This document shows positions 52,026 through 60,695 of a DNA stretch of 64,000 nucleotides, piece after piece (position 1 is the first letter of the stretch; each line of letters opens with the position of its first letter). This stretch comes from UBA2377 sp964429385. Its GTDB lineage: Bacteria > Verrucomicrobiota > Verrucomicrobiia > Opitutales > Opitutaceae. The notes under the pieces are model-generated. The model was not told where the DNA came from. It was given only the letters and a program-made list of their open reading frames with translations, and ran no database searches. The DNA is taken from the NCBI GenBank assembly GCA_964429385.1, contig CAYSBR010000005.1:57101-121100 (forward strand), given 5' to 3'. The position numbers and the translations under genes were made by a program.

Positions 52026-52892
52026 ATGCATAAAAAATATCTGAGTTGGCTCTGGTTATTTGGATTTGCCGCCCTGCTTTGCCTGGACGCCCGTGCGCAA
52101 TCGGCGCCTGTTCCCGGGCAGATCAGAGCCGCCCGGGTCATCGGTACGGTGACCGCCACCAAGGAGGGCGCGACTTTGGCCGTCACGAACGGCACCGAGT
52201 TGTCCGAGGGCTATGTCGTCAACACCGGCCGGGGCTCCAGCGTCGTGCTGGTGTTTTCCAATGGCGCGACGATGAATCTCGCGCAGGACTCCTCCCTGGC
52301 CATCGACGAGTTTACGCAGGATCCGTTTGCTGATGAGGTGGCCGTGGCGGACCTTACCGCCGAGCCCACGGCATCGCGCACGCGCCTCAACCTCAGCCGG
52401 GGCGAACTGGTGGGCAACGTCAAGAAGCTCAACTACGATGCGGGTTCGCGCTTCGAGGTGCATACCCCGGTCGGTGCGGCCGGTATCCGCGGCACGACGT
52501 TCCGCATCGTTTTCCGGCCCGATGGCACGGGCAAAGCCTTCTTCTCCCTGATCACGAGCGAAGGTAATGTGGTGCTGACTGCCGGTTCCATCAACCTGCC
52601 CACGGAGACTTCCGTGCCTGACAACAAGGCGGTGGAAGTGCTGATTGATATCGCGGTGGATCCTGCCACCGGCGCCATCAGCCTGGCGATGGATGGCGCG
52701 CCGCCGGTGGTGATCGTGGAGGATGCTTCGGCCCTGTCTCTCGCGCAGATCGCCGAGCTGGCGCAGCAGATTCTTGAGGCGGCTGCGACTGTGGCGTTCG
52801 GTGGCACGACTCCCGCTCCGGGTGATGGCGCCCCGCCGCCGCCGGCGGAAACCCCGCCGCCCCGGACGACCCCGGGCGATGGCCGCGGATAA
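52026..52892 (+). CDS. Exported FecR-domain protein
   Basis: 288 residues with signal peptide (MHKKYLSWLWLFGFAALLCLDARAQS; cleavage after ARA). FecR domain about 40-165: VTATKEGATLAVTNGTELSEGYVVNTGRGSSVVLVFSNGATMNLAQDS, then FEVHTPVGAAGIRGTTFRI, the typical VxTPxGxxxVRGT element. Unlike FecR proper there is no transmembrane helix to contact an anti-sigma factor. A Pro-rich tail (PAPGDGAPPPPAETPPP) ends it. Together with the downstream CHASE2 cyclase it belongs to a pairing seen in many soil bacteria. Confidence 0.85.
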   Translation: MHKKYLSWLWLFGFAALLCLDARAQSAPVPGQIRAARVIGTVTATKEGATLAVTNGTELSEGYVVNTGRGSSVVLVFSNGATMNLAQDSSLAIDEFTQDPFADEVAVADLTAEPTASRTRLNLSRGELVGNVKKLNYDAGSRFEVHTPVGAAGIRGTTFRIVFRPDGTGKAFFSLITSEGNVVLTAGSINLPTETSVPDNKAVEVLIDIAVDPATGAISLAMDGAPPVVIVEDASALSLAQIAELAQQILEAAATVAFGGTTPAPGDGAPPPPAETPPPRTTPGDGRG

Positions 52893-52910
52893 ATAACGCT
52901 CTCTCTTGCC

Positions 52911-52941
52911 AAGCCGGCCCCGGAACGGGCCGGCTTTTTTT
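52911..52941 (+). terminator. Intrinsic terminator after FecR gene
   Basis: AAGCCGGCCC and GGGCCGGCTT pair perfectly around a 6-nt loop, followed by a run of T (52935-52941). It lies 18 nt after the stop and 66 nt before the cyclase gene, so that gene needs its own promoter or readthrough. Confidence 0.88.
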
Positions 52942-53006
52942 GGCCGCAGGCGAATGTGTTTAATCTGCTTCCGTTCGTGATGCGGCCTACCTAGGTTGCC
53001 GGCCCG

Positions 53007-55277
53007 ATGGCTCCGAAAAAGTCGAAGCTCACTCCCGGCCTGCACTGGCTCATCTTTCTGTCGATTCCGCTGCTGTGGATCGCGATCCACCATGCCGGCT
53101 GGCTGGAGTTTCTGGAGAACCGTACGGTGGACTGGCGCTTCCAGTCCCGCGGGGAGATCCCCTCACCGGCGAAGGTGGTTTACGTGGACATTGATTCGCA
53201 GGCGCTCAGCGAGATCGGTGGGTTTCCCTGGAGCCGGAGTTATTTTGCACGCGCTGTGCGGGCCTTGGTGGAGCAGGGCGGCGTCAAGGCGGTGGGCGTG
53301 GATATTGTTTTCTCGGAAGCCGGGGTGGCCGAGGCCATTGACTGGCGCAAACGCGTCGAGGGCAACCGCGAGCTGGCCCGCTACTTGGCGGGCAATCCGC
53401 CCGTGGTGGTGGCGGCCTCCTATGCGGCGGCGGTCGATCGCGATATCAACGGCCAGTTGGTGCACCGCACACTGCCGTTGGTGGCGACCCTTGCAGATGT
53501 GAATGCGGCCGAGCCTCCGGAGACGCCGCAATTCCGCCTCAGCGAAAGCGATCCGCGCCGCCTCTGGTCGCCGGGGTTGGTGGGGCTGATCGATTCTCTG
53601 GATGGAGTGACCCGGAAGGTGCCGGCCTACGCGCCCAGCTATGTGCGCACCTACCTGCACATGTCGGTCGAGCTGGCCCGCCTGCATTTCGGCGTGGCGG
53701 CTGATGATGTGAAGATCGGGGAAGATCATATTGATCTGATTCACGCGGATGGCTCGCTGGCCGCCCGCATTCCTTTGCTCAATCGCCAGATGGTGGAGAT
53801 CAATTGGTTCTCCCCCTGGATGGCGCCGGACAACAATCCGCGCATTAGTTTTTCCACGGTCTTTCACTATGCCGAAATGCTGGATTCGGTGGATGTGGCC
53901 GAGCGTGAGGCGGCGGAGCAGTTCTTCGCGCAACCGGGCCTCAAGAATGCCATCGTGCTCATCGGCCCGGTGGATCCGCTGTTGCAGGATCTGGCCGTCA
54001 CTTCCTTCGATGAAACCCCGGTGCCCAAGGTCGGCGTCCATGGCAACATGGTGAAGACCATTATCTCCGGGAAATATCTCAAGCGGTTGCCACCACTGGC
54101 CGGTGACGGCCTCATCCTGGGGCTGACACTGCTGGTCAGCATCTTTGCCTCGACGGGGGGCGCGCGCGGCCTGCGCAGCAAGCTCACGGCCATCCTGCTG
54201 CTGACCGCCTACGTGTGGCTGGCCTTCCAGGTTTTTTCCGATCACCACCTCGTGTTGCCGCTGACGGCCCCGCTCGGGGCGGCCTTCACGGCGAGCTTCG
54301 CCGCCATCATCCGGCAATTGATCGTCGAGGAAAAGCAGAAGGGTCGCATCAAAGGCATGTTTGGCGCCTATGTCTCACCGCAGCTGGTCGAGCGCATGGT
54401 CGAGTCGGGTGAGAATCCTCAGCTCGGCGGACACGACGCGGAGATCACCGCCTACTTCAGCGACATCCAGTCCTTCTCCTCTTTCTCGGAAAAACTCGGT
54501 TCCGGTCCGCTGGTGGATCTGATGAACGAGTATCTCACCGCCTGCACCGATATTGTGCAGGACCAGGGAGGCACCCTCGACAAATACATCGGGGATGCGG
54601 TGGTGGCGATGTTCGGCGCTCCGGTGGCGCTCAAGGATCACGCTTACCGCGCCTGTGTCGCCACCCAGCTGGTGCACCGCAAGATCTCGGAGTTGCGCGC
54701 GAAGTGGAAGGCCGAGACGGGCAAGTGGCCGGATATCGTGCACAACATGCAGACCCGCGTCGGTCTCAACACCGGTGTCTGCATGATCGGCAACATGGGC
54801 AGCCGCACGCGTTTCAACTACACCATGATGGGCGACAATGTGAACCTCGCCGCCCGCATGGAAAGCGGCGCGAAGAGCTGGGGCGCCTACACCATGTGCA
54901 CCGAGGCGACGAAGCAGGCCTGCATCGAGCATGGCGGGGATCGTGTTGTCTTCCGCCCGCTCGGCCGCATCGTGGTCAAGGGCCGCACGCAGGCCGTGCC
55001 GATCCACGAGATCGCCAACCTCAAGGAGTTCATGACCGACGAGGCGGCGGAGTGCTACGCGCTCTTCGCCCAAGGCCTGGAGAAACACTACGCGCGCGAC
55101 TGGGACGGCGCCATCGCCCTCTTCAAGAAGAGCGCGATGCTGGAGCCCAACCAGCCCGGCGTGACCCCGGGCGTGAGCAGCAACCCCTCACTCGTTTACA
55201 TCGCCATCACCGAGCACTACAAGCACGAGCCCCCGTCCGCCGATTGGGACGGTGTGTATGTGATGAAGGAAAAGTGA
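53007..55277 (+). CDS. CHASE2-domain adenylate/guanylate cyclase
   Basis: 756 residues. An N-terminal transmembrane helix (LIFLSIPLLWIAIHHAGW), the extracytoplasmic CHASE2 sensor (about 40-365), then three closely packed hydrophobic segments (about 368-440) and a cytoplasmic class III cyclase domain (about 470-640). Metal aspartates are D486 (FSDIQSFSSF) and D530 (GDAVVAMFG). Substrate-side residues in DKYIGDA (Lys) and MMGDNVNLAARME (Asp) point to ATP and cAMP. A TPR-like tail (about 670-720, LEKHYARDWDGAIALFKKSAMLEP) follows. It would couple an envelope signal to cAMP synthesis. Confidence 0.93.
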   Translation: MAPKKSKLTPGLHWLIFLSIPLLWIAIHHAGWLEFLENRTVDWRFQSRGEIPSPAKVVYVDIDSQALSEIGGFPWSRSYFARAVRALVEQGGVKAVGVDIVFSEAGVAEAIDWRKRVEGNRELARYLAGNPPVVVAASYAAAVDRDINGQLVHRTLPLVATLADVNAAEPPETPQFRLSESDPRRLWSPGLVGLIDSLDGVTRKVPAYAPSYVRTYLHMSVELARLHFGVAADDVKIGEDHIDLIHADGSLAARIPLLNRQMVEINWFSPWMAPDNNPRISFSTVFHYAEMLDSVDVAEREAAEQFFAQPGLKNAIVLIGPVDPLLQDLAVTSFDETPVPKVGVHGNMVKTIISGKYLKRLPPLAGDGLILGLTLLVSIFASTGGARGLRSKLTAILLLTAYVWLAFQVFSDHHLVLPLTAPLGAAFTASFAAIIRQLIVEEKQKGRIKGMFGAYVSPQLVERMVESGENPQLGGHDAEITAYFSDIQSFSSFSEKLGSGPLVDLMNEYLTACTDIVQDQGGTLDKYIGDAVVAMFGAPVALKDHAYRACVATQLVHRKISELRAKWKAETGKWPDIVHNMQTRVGLNTGVCMIGNMGSRTRFNYTMMGDNVNLAARMESGAKSWGAYTMCTEATKQACIEHGGDRVVFRPLGRIVVKGRTQAVPIHEIANLKEFMTDEAAECYALFAQGLEKHYARDWDGAIALFKKSAMLEPNQPGVTPGVSSNPSLVYIAITEHYKHEPPSADWDGVYVMKEK

Positions 55278-55371
55278 TCGCTGCCCGGTGGACGGCGCGG
55301 CCCAAACTCGATCCGCCTCCTGCACCAGCCATTTCAAAGCCTCAGGCTTCCTCGGTATGCGTCACGTCAGC

Positions 55372-55402
55372 CCGGTTTGTAACGTAATACGTTACAAACC
55401 GG
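55372..55402. terminator. Perfect 15-bp palindrome between convergent genes
   Basis: CCGGTTTGTAACGTA and TACGTTACAAACCGG are exact reverse complements around one A. It lies between the convergent cyclase and acetolactate synthase genes (stops at 55277 and 55416). It has no T tract on either side, so it may be a bidirectional stop hairpin or an operator-like site. Confidence 0.5.
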
Positions 55403-55415
55403 CGGGTGAGGGACC

Positions 55416-57203
55416 TTACTTCAGCAGCATCTCCTTCACCGTTTTGCCGGCGGGGATCATGGGGAGGACGTGTTCGGTGTAGGGCACGATCACGTCGAGG
55501 ACGTAGGGGCCGTCGTGGTCGAGCATTTCCTGGATGGCTTCCTTGAGTTCGCTCTTCTTGATGACGCGGCGGCCCTTGACGCCGAAACCTTCCGCGACCT
55601 TCACGAAGTCGGGATAGAGGCCGGAGGGATTGTCGGGGCTACCGATGTTCTCGTGGTCGCCGAGGATGGTGTTGCCGCGGATGCTGCCGTAGAAGCGATC
55701 TTCCCACTGCACAACCATGCCGAGGTGCTGGTTGTTGAGGATCATCGCCTTGGCCGCGATTTTCTCGATGTGGCAGGTGGCGAGTTCCTGCACGTTCATC
55801 ATGAAGGAGCCGTCGCCGTCGATGTCGATGACCTGCTTGTCGGGGCAGGCGACCTTCGCGCCCATGGCCGCGGGGTAGCCGAAGCCCATCGCGCCGAGGC
55901 CGAGCGAGCTGATGTAGCGGCGGGGCTCATCGAAGCGGTAGAACTGGGCGGCCCACATCTGATGCTGGCCGACACCGGTCGCGATGATGGCGTCGCCTTT
56001 GGTGAGTTCGTAAAGTGCGGCCACGGCTTCCTGGGGCAGGATGTGCGGACTTTCGCCGAAGCCGGCCTTGCTGTCGAAGGGATGGTCCTTTTTCCACTGC
56101 GCGACCTGGGCCTGCCAGGCCTGGGTGTCGGGCGGGGTGAACTTGACGGCCCGGGCGAGCTCAACGAGGCGGCCCAGCGCGTATTTCACGTCGCTGGTGA
56201 TGGCGAGGTGGGCGTGCTTGTTCTTGTGGTGTTCGGAGGCGTCGATGTCGATGTGGACGATCCTGGCCTTGGCCGCGAAGTGCTTCGTGTCGCCGGTGAT
56301 GCGGTCATCAAAGCGGGCGCCGGCGCAGATGAGCAGGTCGCACTGGTCCACGGCCCAGTTGCCGTAGGCGGAGCCGTGCATGCCGAACCATTGCAGGGAG
56401 AGCGGGTGGGTTTCGGGGAAGGCGCCCACGCCCATGAGGGTGGTGGCGACCTGGATGTTAGTGGCTTCCGCGAAGGCTTTCAGCTCCTGGTGGGCTTCGG
56501 CGGAGATGATGCCGCCGCCGACGTAGAGCATGGGCTTCTTCGCGCCGGCGATGAGACCGAGCAGTTGGTTCAACTGCTCGTCATCGGCGTGAGGCACCTG
56601 GTTGATATAGGGATTGCTGAACTCCACGGTGGCGGGAAACACCGGTTGGAACTTCGCCTGCTGCACATCCTTGGGGATATCAATCACCACGGGGCCGGGC
56701 CGGCCGCTGCGCGCGAGGTGGAAGGCCTCCTTGAAGATGCGGGGCAGGTCATGGACGTTCGTGATGAGGTAGGAGTGCTTCACGATCGGCAGGGTCATGC
56801 CGTAGAAATCGGTCTCTTGGAACGCCATCTTGCCGATGTATTTGGTGAACACCTGGCCGGTGATGGCCACGAGGGGCACGGAGTCCATGAACGCATCGGC
56901 GATGGCCGACACGAGATTGGTGGCGCCGGGGCCGCTGGTGGCCATGCACACGCCGACCTTGCCGGAGGCGCGCGCGTAGCCCTCGGCGGCAAAGGAGCCG
57001 CCCTGCTCATGGCGGGGGAGGATGACGCGGATCTTGTCGGTCCGGGCCAGCGCCTGGTGCAGCTCTTGCGAGGCGCCGCCGGGATAGGCGAAAATGACGT
57101 CAACCTGCTCGCGGATGAGGGACTGAACGACGGCGTCAGCACCATTCATTTCATGGCCGATTTCAGGCTTGGGAAACGCAGCAGGAGAGGTCGAGGATTT
57201 CAT
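55416..57203 (-). CDS. ilvB: Acetolactate synthase, large subunit
   Basis: TPP enzyme of valine, leucine and isoleucine synthesis: forms acetolactate or acetohydroxybutyrate from pyruvate. 595 residues from ATG 57203 (MKSSTSPAAFPKPEIGHEMNGADAVVQSL). TPP glutamate in LPRHEQGGSFAAEGYARA, central FAD-binding region (ARFDDRITGDTKHFAAKARI), and TPP/Mg motif DIDGDGSFMMN..ILNNQHLGM. The frame upstream of 57203 is non-coding in appearance. No small regulatory subunit (ilvN) gene adjoins it in the window. Confidence 0.96.
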   Translation of the reverse strand: MKSSTSPAAFPKPEIGHEMNGADAVVQSLIREQVDVIFAYPGGASQELHQALARTDKIRVILPRHEQGGSFAAEGYARASGKVGVCMATSGPGATNLVSAIADAFMDSVPLVAITGQVFTKYIGKMAFQETDFYGMTLPIVKHSYLITNVHDLPRIFKEAFHLARSGRPGPVVIDIPKDVQQAKFQPVFPATVEFSNPYINQVPHADDEQLNQLLGLIAGAKKPMLYVGGGIISAEAHQELKAFAEATNIQVATTLMGVGAFPETHPLSLQWFGMHGSAYGNWAVDQCDLLICAGARFDDRITGDTKHFAAKARIVHIDIDASEHHKNKHAHLAITSDVKYALGRLVELARAVKFTPPDTQAWQAQVAQWKKDHPFDSKAGFGESPHILPQEAVAALYELTKGDAIIATGVGQHQMWAAQFYRFDEPRRYISSLGLGAMGFGYPAAMGAKVACPDKQVIDIDGDGSFMMNVQELATCHIEKIAAKAMILNNQHLGMVVQWEDRFYGSIRGNTILGDHENIGSPDNPSGLYPDFVKVAEGFGVKGRRVIKKSELKEAIQEMLDHDGPYVLDVIVPYTEHVLPMIPAGKTVKEMLLK

Positions 57204-57430
57204 GGTCGGAACAAAGGGAGACAAAAAAGCGGACGACCTCCCATTGGGCAAGCCTCGGTGCGGGCGTTTTTTGGGGGAGTGAATCCGTCCGGTCGGTGAT
57301 CGCGGAGTGACGCAACCGGGAGGAAGCAGACTGAAGCGGGCTGCACTGGTCTGCGAGGGTATCGAGGAATGAAACCGTTGCCGGTATTTAACCATTGGCG
57401 AAGCTGACCGGGGGAGGCAGCGTCGCACTC

Positions 57431-58210
57431 ATGCTGAAATTGTTATTCATCGGTGACATCGTGGGCCGGCCGGGCCGGGATGTCGTGCTCGACCGGCTGC
57501 CGCGTCTGCGCACCGAGCATGGTCTGGATTTTGTCATCGCCAATGCGGAGAACGCCGCCGCCGGCGCGGGGATCACGGGCAGTATTGCGCGTTCCCTGCT
57601 GGAGGGCGGGGTGGATGCGATCACGCTGGGCGACCATGTGTGGGACCAGCGCGGCTGGGAAAACGAGATCGGCGGGATGGACCGCGTGTGCCGGCCGGCC
57701 AATCTGCCGCGCTCCTGCCCCGGGTGGGATCATCTCGTGATCGAGTCGCGGGGCTTCCGCGTGGCGGTTTTCACCGTGCTCGGCCGCCAGTTTCTCGGGA
57801 TGAAGGCGGAGTGTCCTTTTCTGTGCGCCGACCGGATGGTGGAGCAGTTGCGGGCGCAGGCGGATGCGATCATTGTCGAGGTGCACGCCGAGGCGACTTC
57901 GGAGAAACAGGCGCTGGGCTGGTATCTGGACGGCCGGGTCACCGCGGTCCTCGGCACGCATACGCACGTGCCGACGGCGGATGCGCAGGTGCTCCCGAAG
58001 GGGACCGCGTTCATCTGTGATGTGGGGATGACCGGCCCCTACGCCTCGGTGCTGGGTCGCGAGTGCGAGCCGGTGATCGCGAAGTTCCTCGATGGCATGC
58101 CGCGGCGCTTCGAGGTGGCCACAGGAGATGTGCGCCTGTCGGGCGCACTGGTGGAGATCGGCGCCGGCACGGCGCAGGCCAACAAGATCGAGCTTTTGTC
58201 CGCGCGGTGA
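57431..58210 (+). CDS. YmdB-family metallophosphoesterase
   Basis: 259 residues of the TIGR00282 family (2',3'/3',5'-cyclic nucleotide phosphodiesterase YmdB). Metal motifs: FIGDIVGRPG (first Asp), IANAENAAAGAGI (Asn/Glu), LGDHVWDQ, EVHAEATSEKQ and GTHTHVPTADAQ; the C-terminus ends GDVRLSGALVEIG. All metal ligands seen in Bacillus YmdB are present. ATG 57431 is taken; an upstream in-frame start at 57395 is less likely. Role in biofilm regulation is known for relatives only. Confidence 0.93.
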   Translation: MLKLLFIGDIVGRPGRDVVLDRLPRLRTEHGLDFVIANAENAAAGAGITGSIARSLLEGGVDAITLGDHVWDQRGWENEIGGMDRVCRPANLPRSCPGWDHLVIESRGFRVAVFTVLGRQFLGMKAECPFLCADRMVEQLRAQADAIIVEVHAEATSEKQALGWYLDGRVTAVLGTHTHVPTADAQVLPKGTAFICDVGMTGPYASVLGRECEPVIAKFLDGMPRRFEVATGDVRLSGALVEIGAGTAQANKIELLSAR

Positions 58211-58223
58211 GGCGGGCGGCGGC

Positions 58224-59201
58224 TCAGCCGACCGCGCCGACTTCTTCGAAGACCCCCAGCTTGCGGTAACGTTCGTAGCGCGTTTCCAGCAGGCGCGGGG
58301 TGTCCAGACCGCGCAGGTCGTTGAGATGTTTCTGGATCGCGTAGCGCAGGGCGGCCGCAGCCTGGGTCGGGTCGTAGTGGGCGCCGCCCATGGGCTCGGC
58401 AATCACTTCATCCACCACGCCCAGGTTTTCCAGGGTGGCGGCGTTCAGCTTGAGGGCTTCGGCGGCCTTTGGCGCGGCGGTGCCGTCCTTCCAAAGAATG
58501 GCGGCGCAGCCTTCGGGTGAGATCACCGAATAGTAGCTGTTTTCAAAGATGAGCACGCGATCCGCCACGCCGATGCCCAGGGCGCCGCCGGAGCCGCCTT
58601 CGCCGACGACGATGGCGATGGAGGGGGTTTCCAGCATGGCCATTTCGCGCAGGTTGACCGCGATGGCTTCGGAGACATGCCGGGCTTCGGACTCGATGCC
58701 GGGGTAGGCGCCCGGGGTGTCGATGAAGCAGAGCAGGGGCAGGCCGAACTTCTCGGCCATTTTCATGAGTCGGAGGGCCTTGCGGTAGCCCTCGGGCTGG
58801 GGCATGCCGAAATTGCGGGCGATCTTTTCCTTGGTGTCGCGACCTTTTTGCTGGGCGATGATCATGACGGCTTCGCCTTCAAAAAACGCGGTGCCGCCGA
58901 TGAGCGCGCGATCGTCGTTATACTGGCGGTCGCCGTGCAATTCCTGAAAATTTTCGCAGATCAGGTTGATGTAGTCCAAGGCATAGGGGCGCTTGGGATG
59001 GCGGGCGATCTGCACGCGCTGCCAGGGGGTGAGCTGGCTGTAGATTTCGCGCTGGGTGGCCTCGATTTTCTTTTCGATGGACTCGATCTCCGTGTTGAGG
59101 TCGAGGCTGCTCTCCAAGGATTGCTGCTCCAGGGCCTCCAGTTGTTTCGAGAGCTCGCGCAGCGGTTTCTCGAATTCCAGCACATAGGTGGGTTTGTCCA
59201 T
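58224..59201 (-). CDS. accA: Acetyl-CoA carboxylase carboxyltransferase subunit alpha
   Basis: Transfers carboxyl from biotin-BCCP to acetyl-CoA, the committed step of fatty acid synthesis. 325 residues. MDKPTYVLEFEKPLRELSKQLE starts like E. coli AccA; RPYALDYINLICENFQELHGDR, GMPQPEGYRKALRLMKMAEKF, FIDTPGAYPGIESEARH, VGEGGSGGALGIGVADRVL and the YSVISPEGCAAILWKD stretch are all family-specific. It lies 54 nt downstream of the small TPR gene and converges with the YmdB-type gene 13 nt away. Confidence 0.97.
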   Translation of the reverse strand: MDKPTYVLEFEKPLRELSKQLEALEQQSLESSLDLNTEIESIEKKIEATQREIYSQLTPWQRVQIARHPKRPYALDYINLICENFQELHGDRQYNDDRALIGGTAFFEGEAVMIIAQQKGRDTKEKIARNFGMPQPEGYRKALRLMKMAEKFGLPLLCFIDTPGAYPGIESEARHVSEAIAVNLREMAMLETPSIAIVVGEGGSGGALGIGVADRVLIFENSYYSVISPEGCAAILWKDGTAAPKAAEALKLNAATLENLGVVDEVIAEPMGGAHYDPTQAAAALRYAIQKHLNDLRGLDTPRLLETRYERYRKLGVFEEVGAVG

Positions 59202-59254
59202 GAGAAGGGAAAGGCTAGGTGGGCGCGGGCGGGCCTGTCAACGGGCACGCGGGG

Positions 59255-59617
59255 TCAGCCGAGACCGCCGGTTTGCGCCTCTGGATTCTTGAGTTGGTCC
59301 TTCCAGCCGAGGATCTTGGCCTGGGCGCCGAATTTCTCGGCGGCGGCCTTGTCGCCCCGTTCCATCCAGATCCGGGAGAGGGTGGTGTTGATGAACAGGT
59401 CGTCGGGCCGGAGGGCGTGGGCCTGCTCCGCGGCCTGCAGGGCCTCGTCCAGCCGCCGCAGGCTGAAGTGGATCTCCGCCAGGGCGTGCCAGGCGGCAAA
59501 GGAATCCGGGGCGGCCTGGGTGGCCCGGGCGAGCTTGGCGAGGGCGGCCTCGTTGTCGCCGATCGAGTAGTCGAAGGTGGCGTCGTCGATGAGGGTCTGG
59601 ATTTCGTCGGCAGTCAC
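59255..59617 (-). CDS. Small TPR protein
   Basis: 120 residues from GTG 59617. Almost entirely tetratricopeptide repeats: DNEAALAKLARATQAAPDSFAAWHALAEIHF, RRLDEALQAAEQAHALRPDDLFINTTL, GDKAAAEKFGAQAKILGWKDQ. No signal peptide. It is likely a binding adaptor. accA follows on the same strand, 53 nt away. Upstream, a terminator separates it from the YceI gene. Confidence 0.8.
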   Translation of the reverse strand: MTADEIQTLIDDATFDYSIGDNEAALAKLARATQAAPDSFAAWHALAEIHFSLRRLDEALQAAEQAHALRPDDLFINTTLSRIWMERGDKAAAEKFGAQAKILGWKDQLKNPEAQTGGLG

Positions 59618-59644
59618 ACCGCGACGGTAGCACAGGGTGTGGAC

Positions 59645-59678
59645 AAAAAGAAAGGACGGCCTTTGCGGGCCGTCCTTG
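59645..59678 (-). terminator. Intrinsic terminator after the YceI gene
   Basis: AAGGACGGCC (59653-59662) and GGCCGTCCTT (59669-59678) pair around TTTGCG; on the minus strand the stem is followed by a T-rich stretch (complement of 59645-59652). It is 23 nt past the YceI stop. Confidence 0.85.
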
Positions 59679-59701
59679 GGAAGTTTTGTGCCGTGAGGCG
59701 A

Positions 59702-60322
59702 TCAGCCCTGCGAGGGGCCGCCGACGATGGCGAGGGTGAGCTTGATCTCGGGGTTGACCTTGTCCTCGTTGCGGCCGGGTTGAATGCCGTAATCGGCCCG
59801 CTTGAGGGTGAACTCGCCGCGGATGACGAGCAGATCGCCGGGAACCTCGGGCTTGTTGATGCGCTGGCCGAAGGCATTGGCCAGATGCGTGAGGCGCACG
59901 GGCACGGAGATATCCTTGGTGACGCCTTTAAGGGAGAACTTCCCCGTGGCCACTGCGGAGGTGGTGTTGCCGGCGGTCTTCACGTCGGAGAGGCCGGTCA
60001 GTTCAAAGACGATCTCCGGATTGTTGTCCACGTCCAGCCAGTGGCCGCCGTGCAGGTGCTCGGTCATCGTGGTGTTGGAGACGACGAGCGACTTGCTTGT
60101 GACCACGATCTTGCCGGTGGTGGCGGCCGGCTTGGCAGGATCGAAGCTCACCTGGCCGGAAACGCCGCTGGCGGTGCCGGAGATGGGCTCAAGCAGGGAG
60201 TCGAGGTGGAACTGGATGGCGTTGACGCCCTTCGGATCCTTGAAGTCGAAGGTGGTCGGGGCGGCGAGGGCGGACCCGGCGACCGCGAGAGCGGCGAGGC
60301 TGGCGATGATCGTTTTTTTCAT
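59702..60322 (-). CDS. Exported YceI-family protein
   Basis: 206 residues from ATG 60322 with signal peptide MKKTIIASLAALAVAGSALAAP. The rest is the YceI lipocalin-like barrel that binds isoprenoid or lipid ligands in the periplasm: VNAIQFHLDSLLEP, GQVSFDPAKPAATTGKIVV, MTEHLHGGHWLDVDNNPEIVFEL, GKFSLKGVTKDISVPVRL and DYGIQPGRNEDKVNPEIKL. The start overlaps the stop of the upstream small membrane protein by 4 nt. Confidence 0.92.
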   Translation of the reverse strand: MKKTIIASLAALAVAGSALAAPTTFDFKDPKGVNAIQFHLDSLLEPISGTASGVSGQVSFDPAKPAATTGKIVVTSKSLVVSNTTMTEHLHGGHWLDVDNNPEIVFELTGLSDVKTAGNTTSAVATGKFSLKGVTKDISVPVRLTHLANAFGQRINKPEVPGDLLVIRGEFTLKRADYGIQPGRNEDKVNPEIKLTLAIVGGPSQG

Positions 60323-60627
60323 TTGATGGTCTGGGTTATTTTGGAACGGAAGAAAAAGGAGGTGCCGAAAAGCAGGCCGGCCAGGCCGAGGCCGGCGCCC
60401 AGCCATTCGATGCCGGGCACGAAGCGTTCTTCGTAGATCACGTATTCGATGCCGGTGATCTCATCCAGCTGGGAGACGGGCACACGGTGCATGCTCCAGC
60501 CGGTGTGCGCACCCTTGGCGGCCCAATAGCCGGCAGCGACGATGAGGACCAGCAGGGCCAGCGCACGAAACAGGCGGCGCAGCGGGGCGGGGCGGGAAGC
60601 GGAAGGGGCCGGCGTGGGCATCGTCAT
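60319..60627 (-). CDS. Small two-pass membrane protein coupled to YceI
   Basis: 102 residues, ATG 60627 or 60621. Two hydrophobic segments, LFRALALLVLIVAAGYWAAKG and WLGAGLGLAGLLFGTSFFF, flank an acidic loop (SQLDEITGIEYVIYEERFVPG). The family is not recognised. Because its stop overlaps the YceI start (ATGA), it likely works with that lipocalin-like protein, perhaps as a membrane-bound partner like the cytochrome genes found beside yceI in E. coli, but no heme ligands are evident. Confidence 0.65.
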   Translation of the reverse strand: MTMPTPAPSASRPAPLRRLFRALALLVLIVAAGYWAAKGAHTGWSMHRVPVSQLDEITGIEYVIYEERFVPGIEWLGAGLGLAGLLFGTSFFFRSKITQTIK

Positions 60628-60655
60628 GCAACGGTATGATTGAGGGTGACTTGAT

Positions 60656-60672
60656 AAACCGCCTTGCGGCGG
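60656..60672 (-). terminator. Weak terminator-like hairpin after queA
   Basis: CCGCC-TTGC-GGCGG (60659-60672) forms a short hairpin; on the minus strand it is followed by TTTATC. The T run is short, so efficiency is uncertain. Confidence 0.4.
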
Positions 60673-60695
60673 GATGCAAACGGTCGCGTCAGGTT

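Noticed and set aside
55470..57299. Long plus-strand frame (about 609 codons) opposite ilvB
   Set aside because: Lies exactly over acetolactate synthase, whose TPP motifs are complete; shadow frame.
57204..57430. T-box or attenuator before ilvB
   Set aside because: The gap has T tracts on the minus strand but I found no leader peptide rich in branched-chain codons, no T-box core and no convincing terminator/antiterminator pair.
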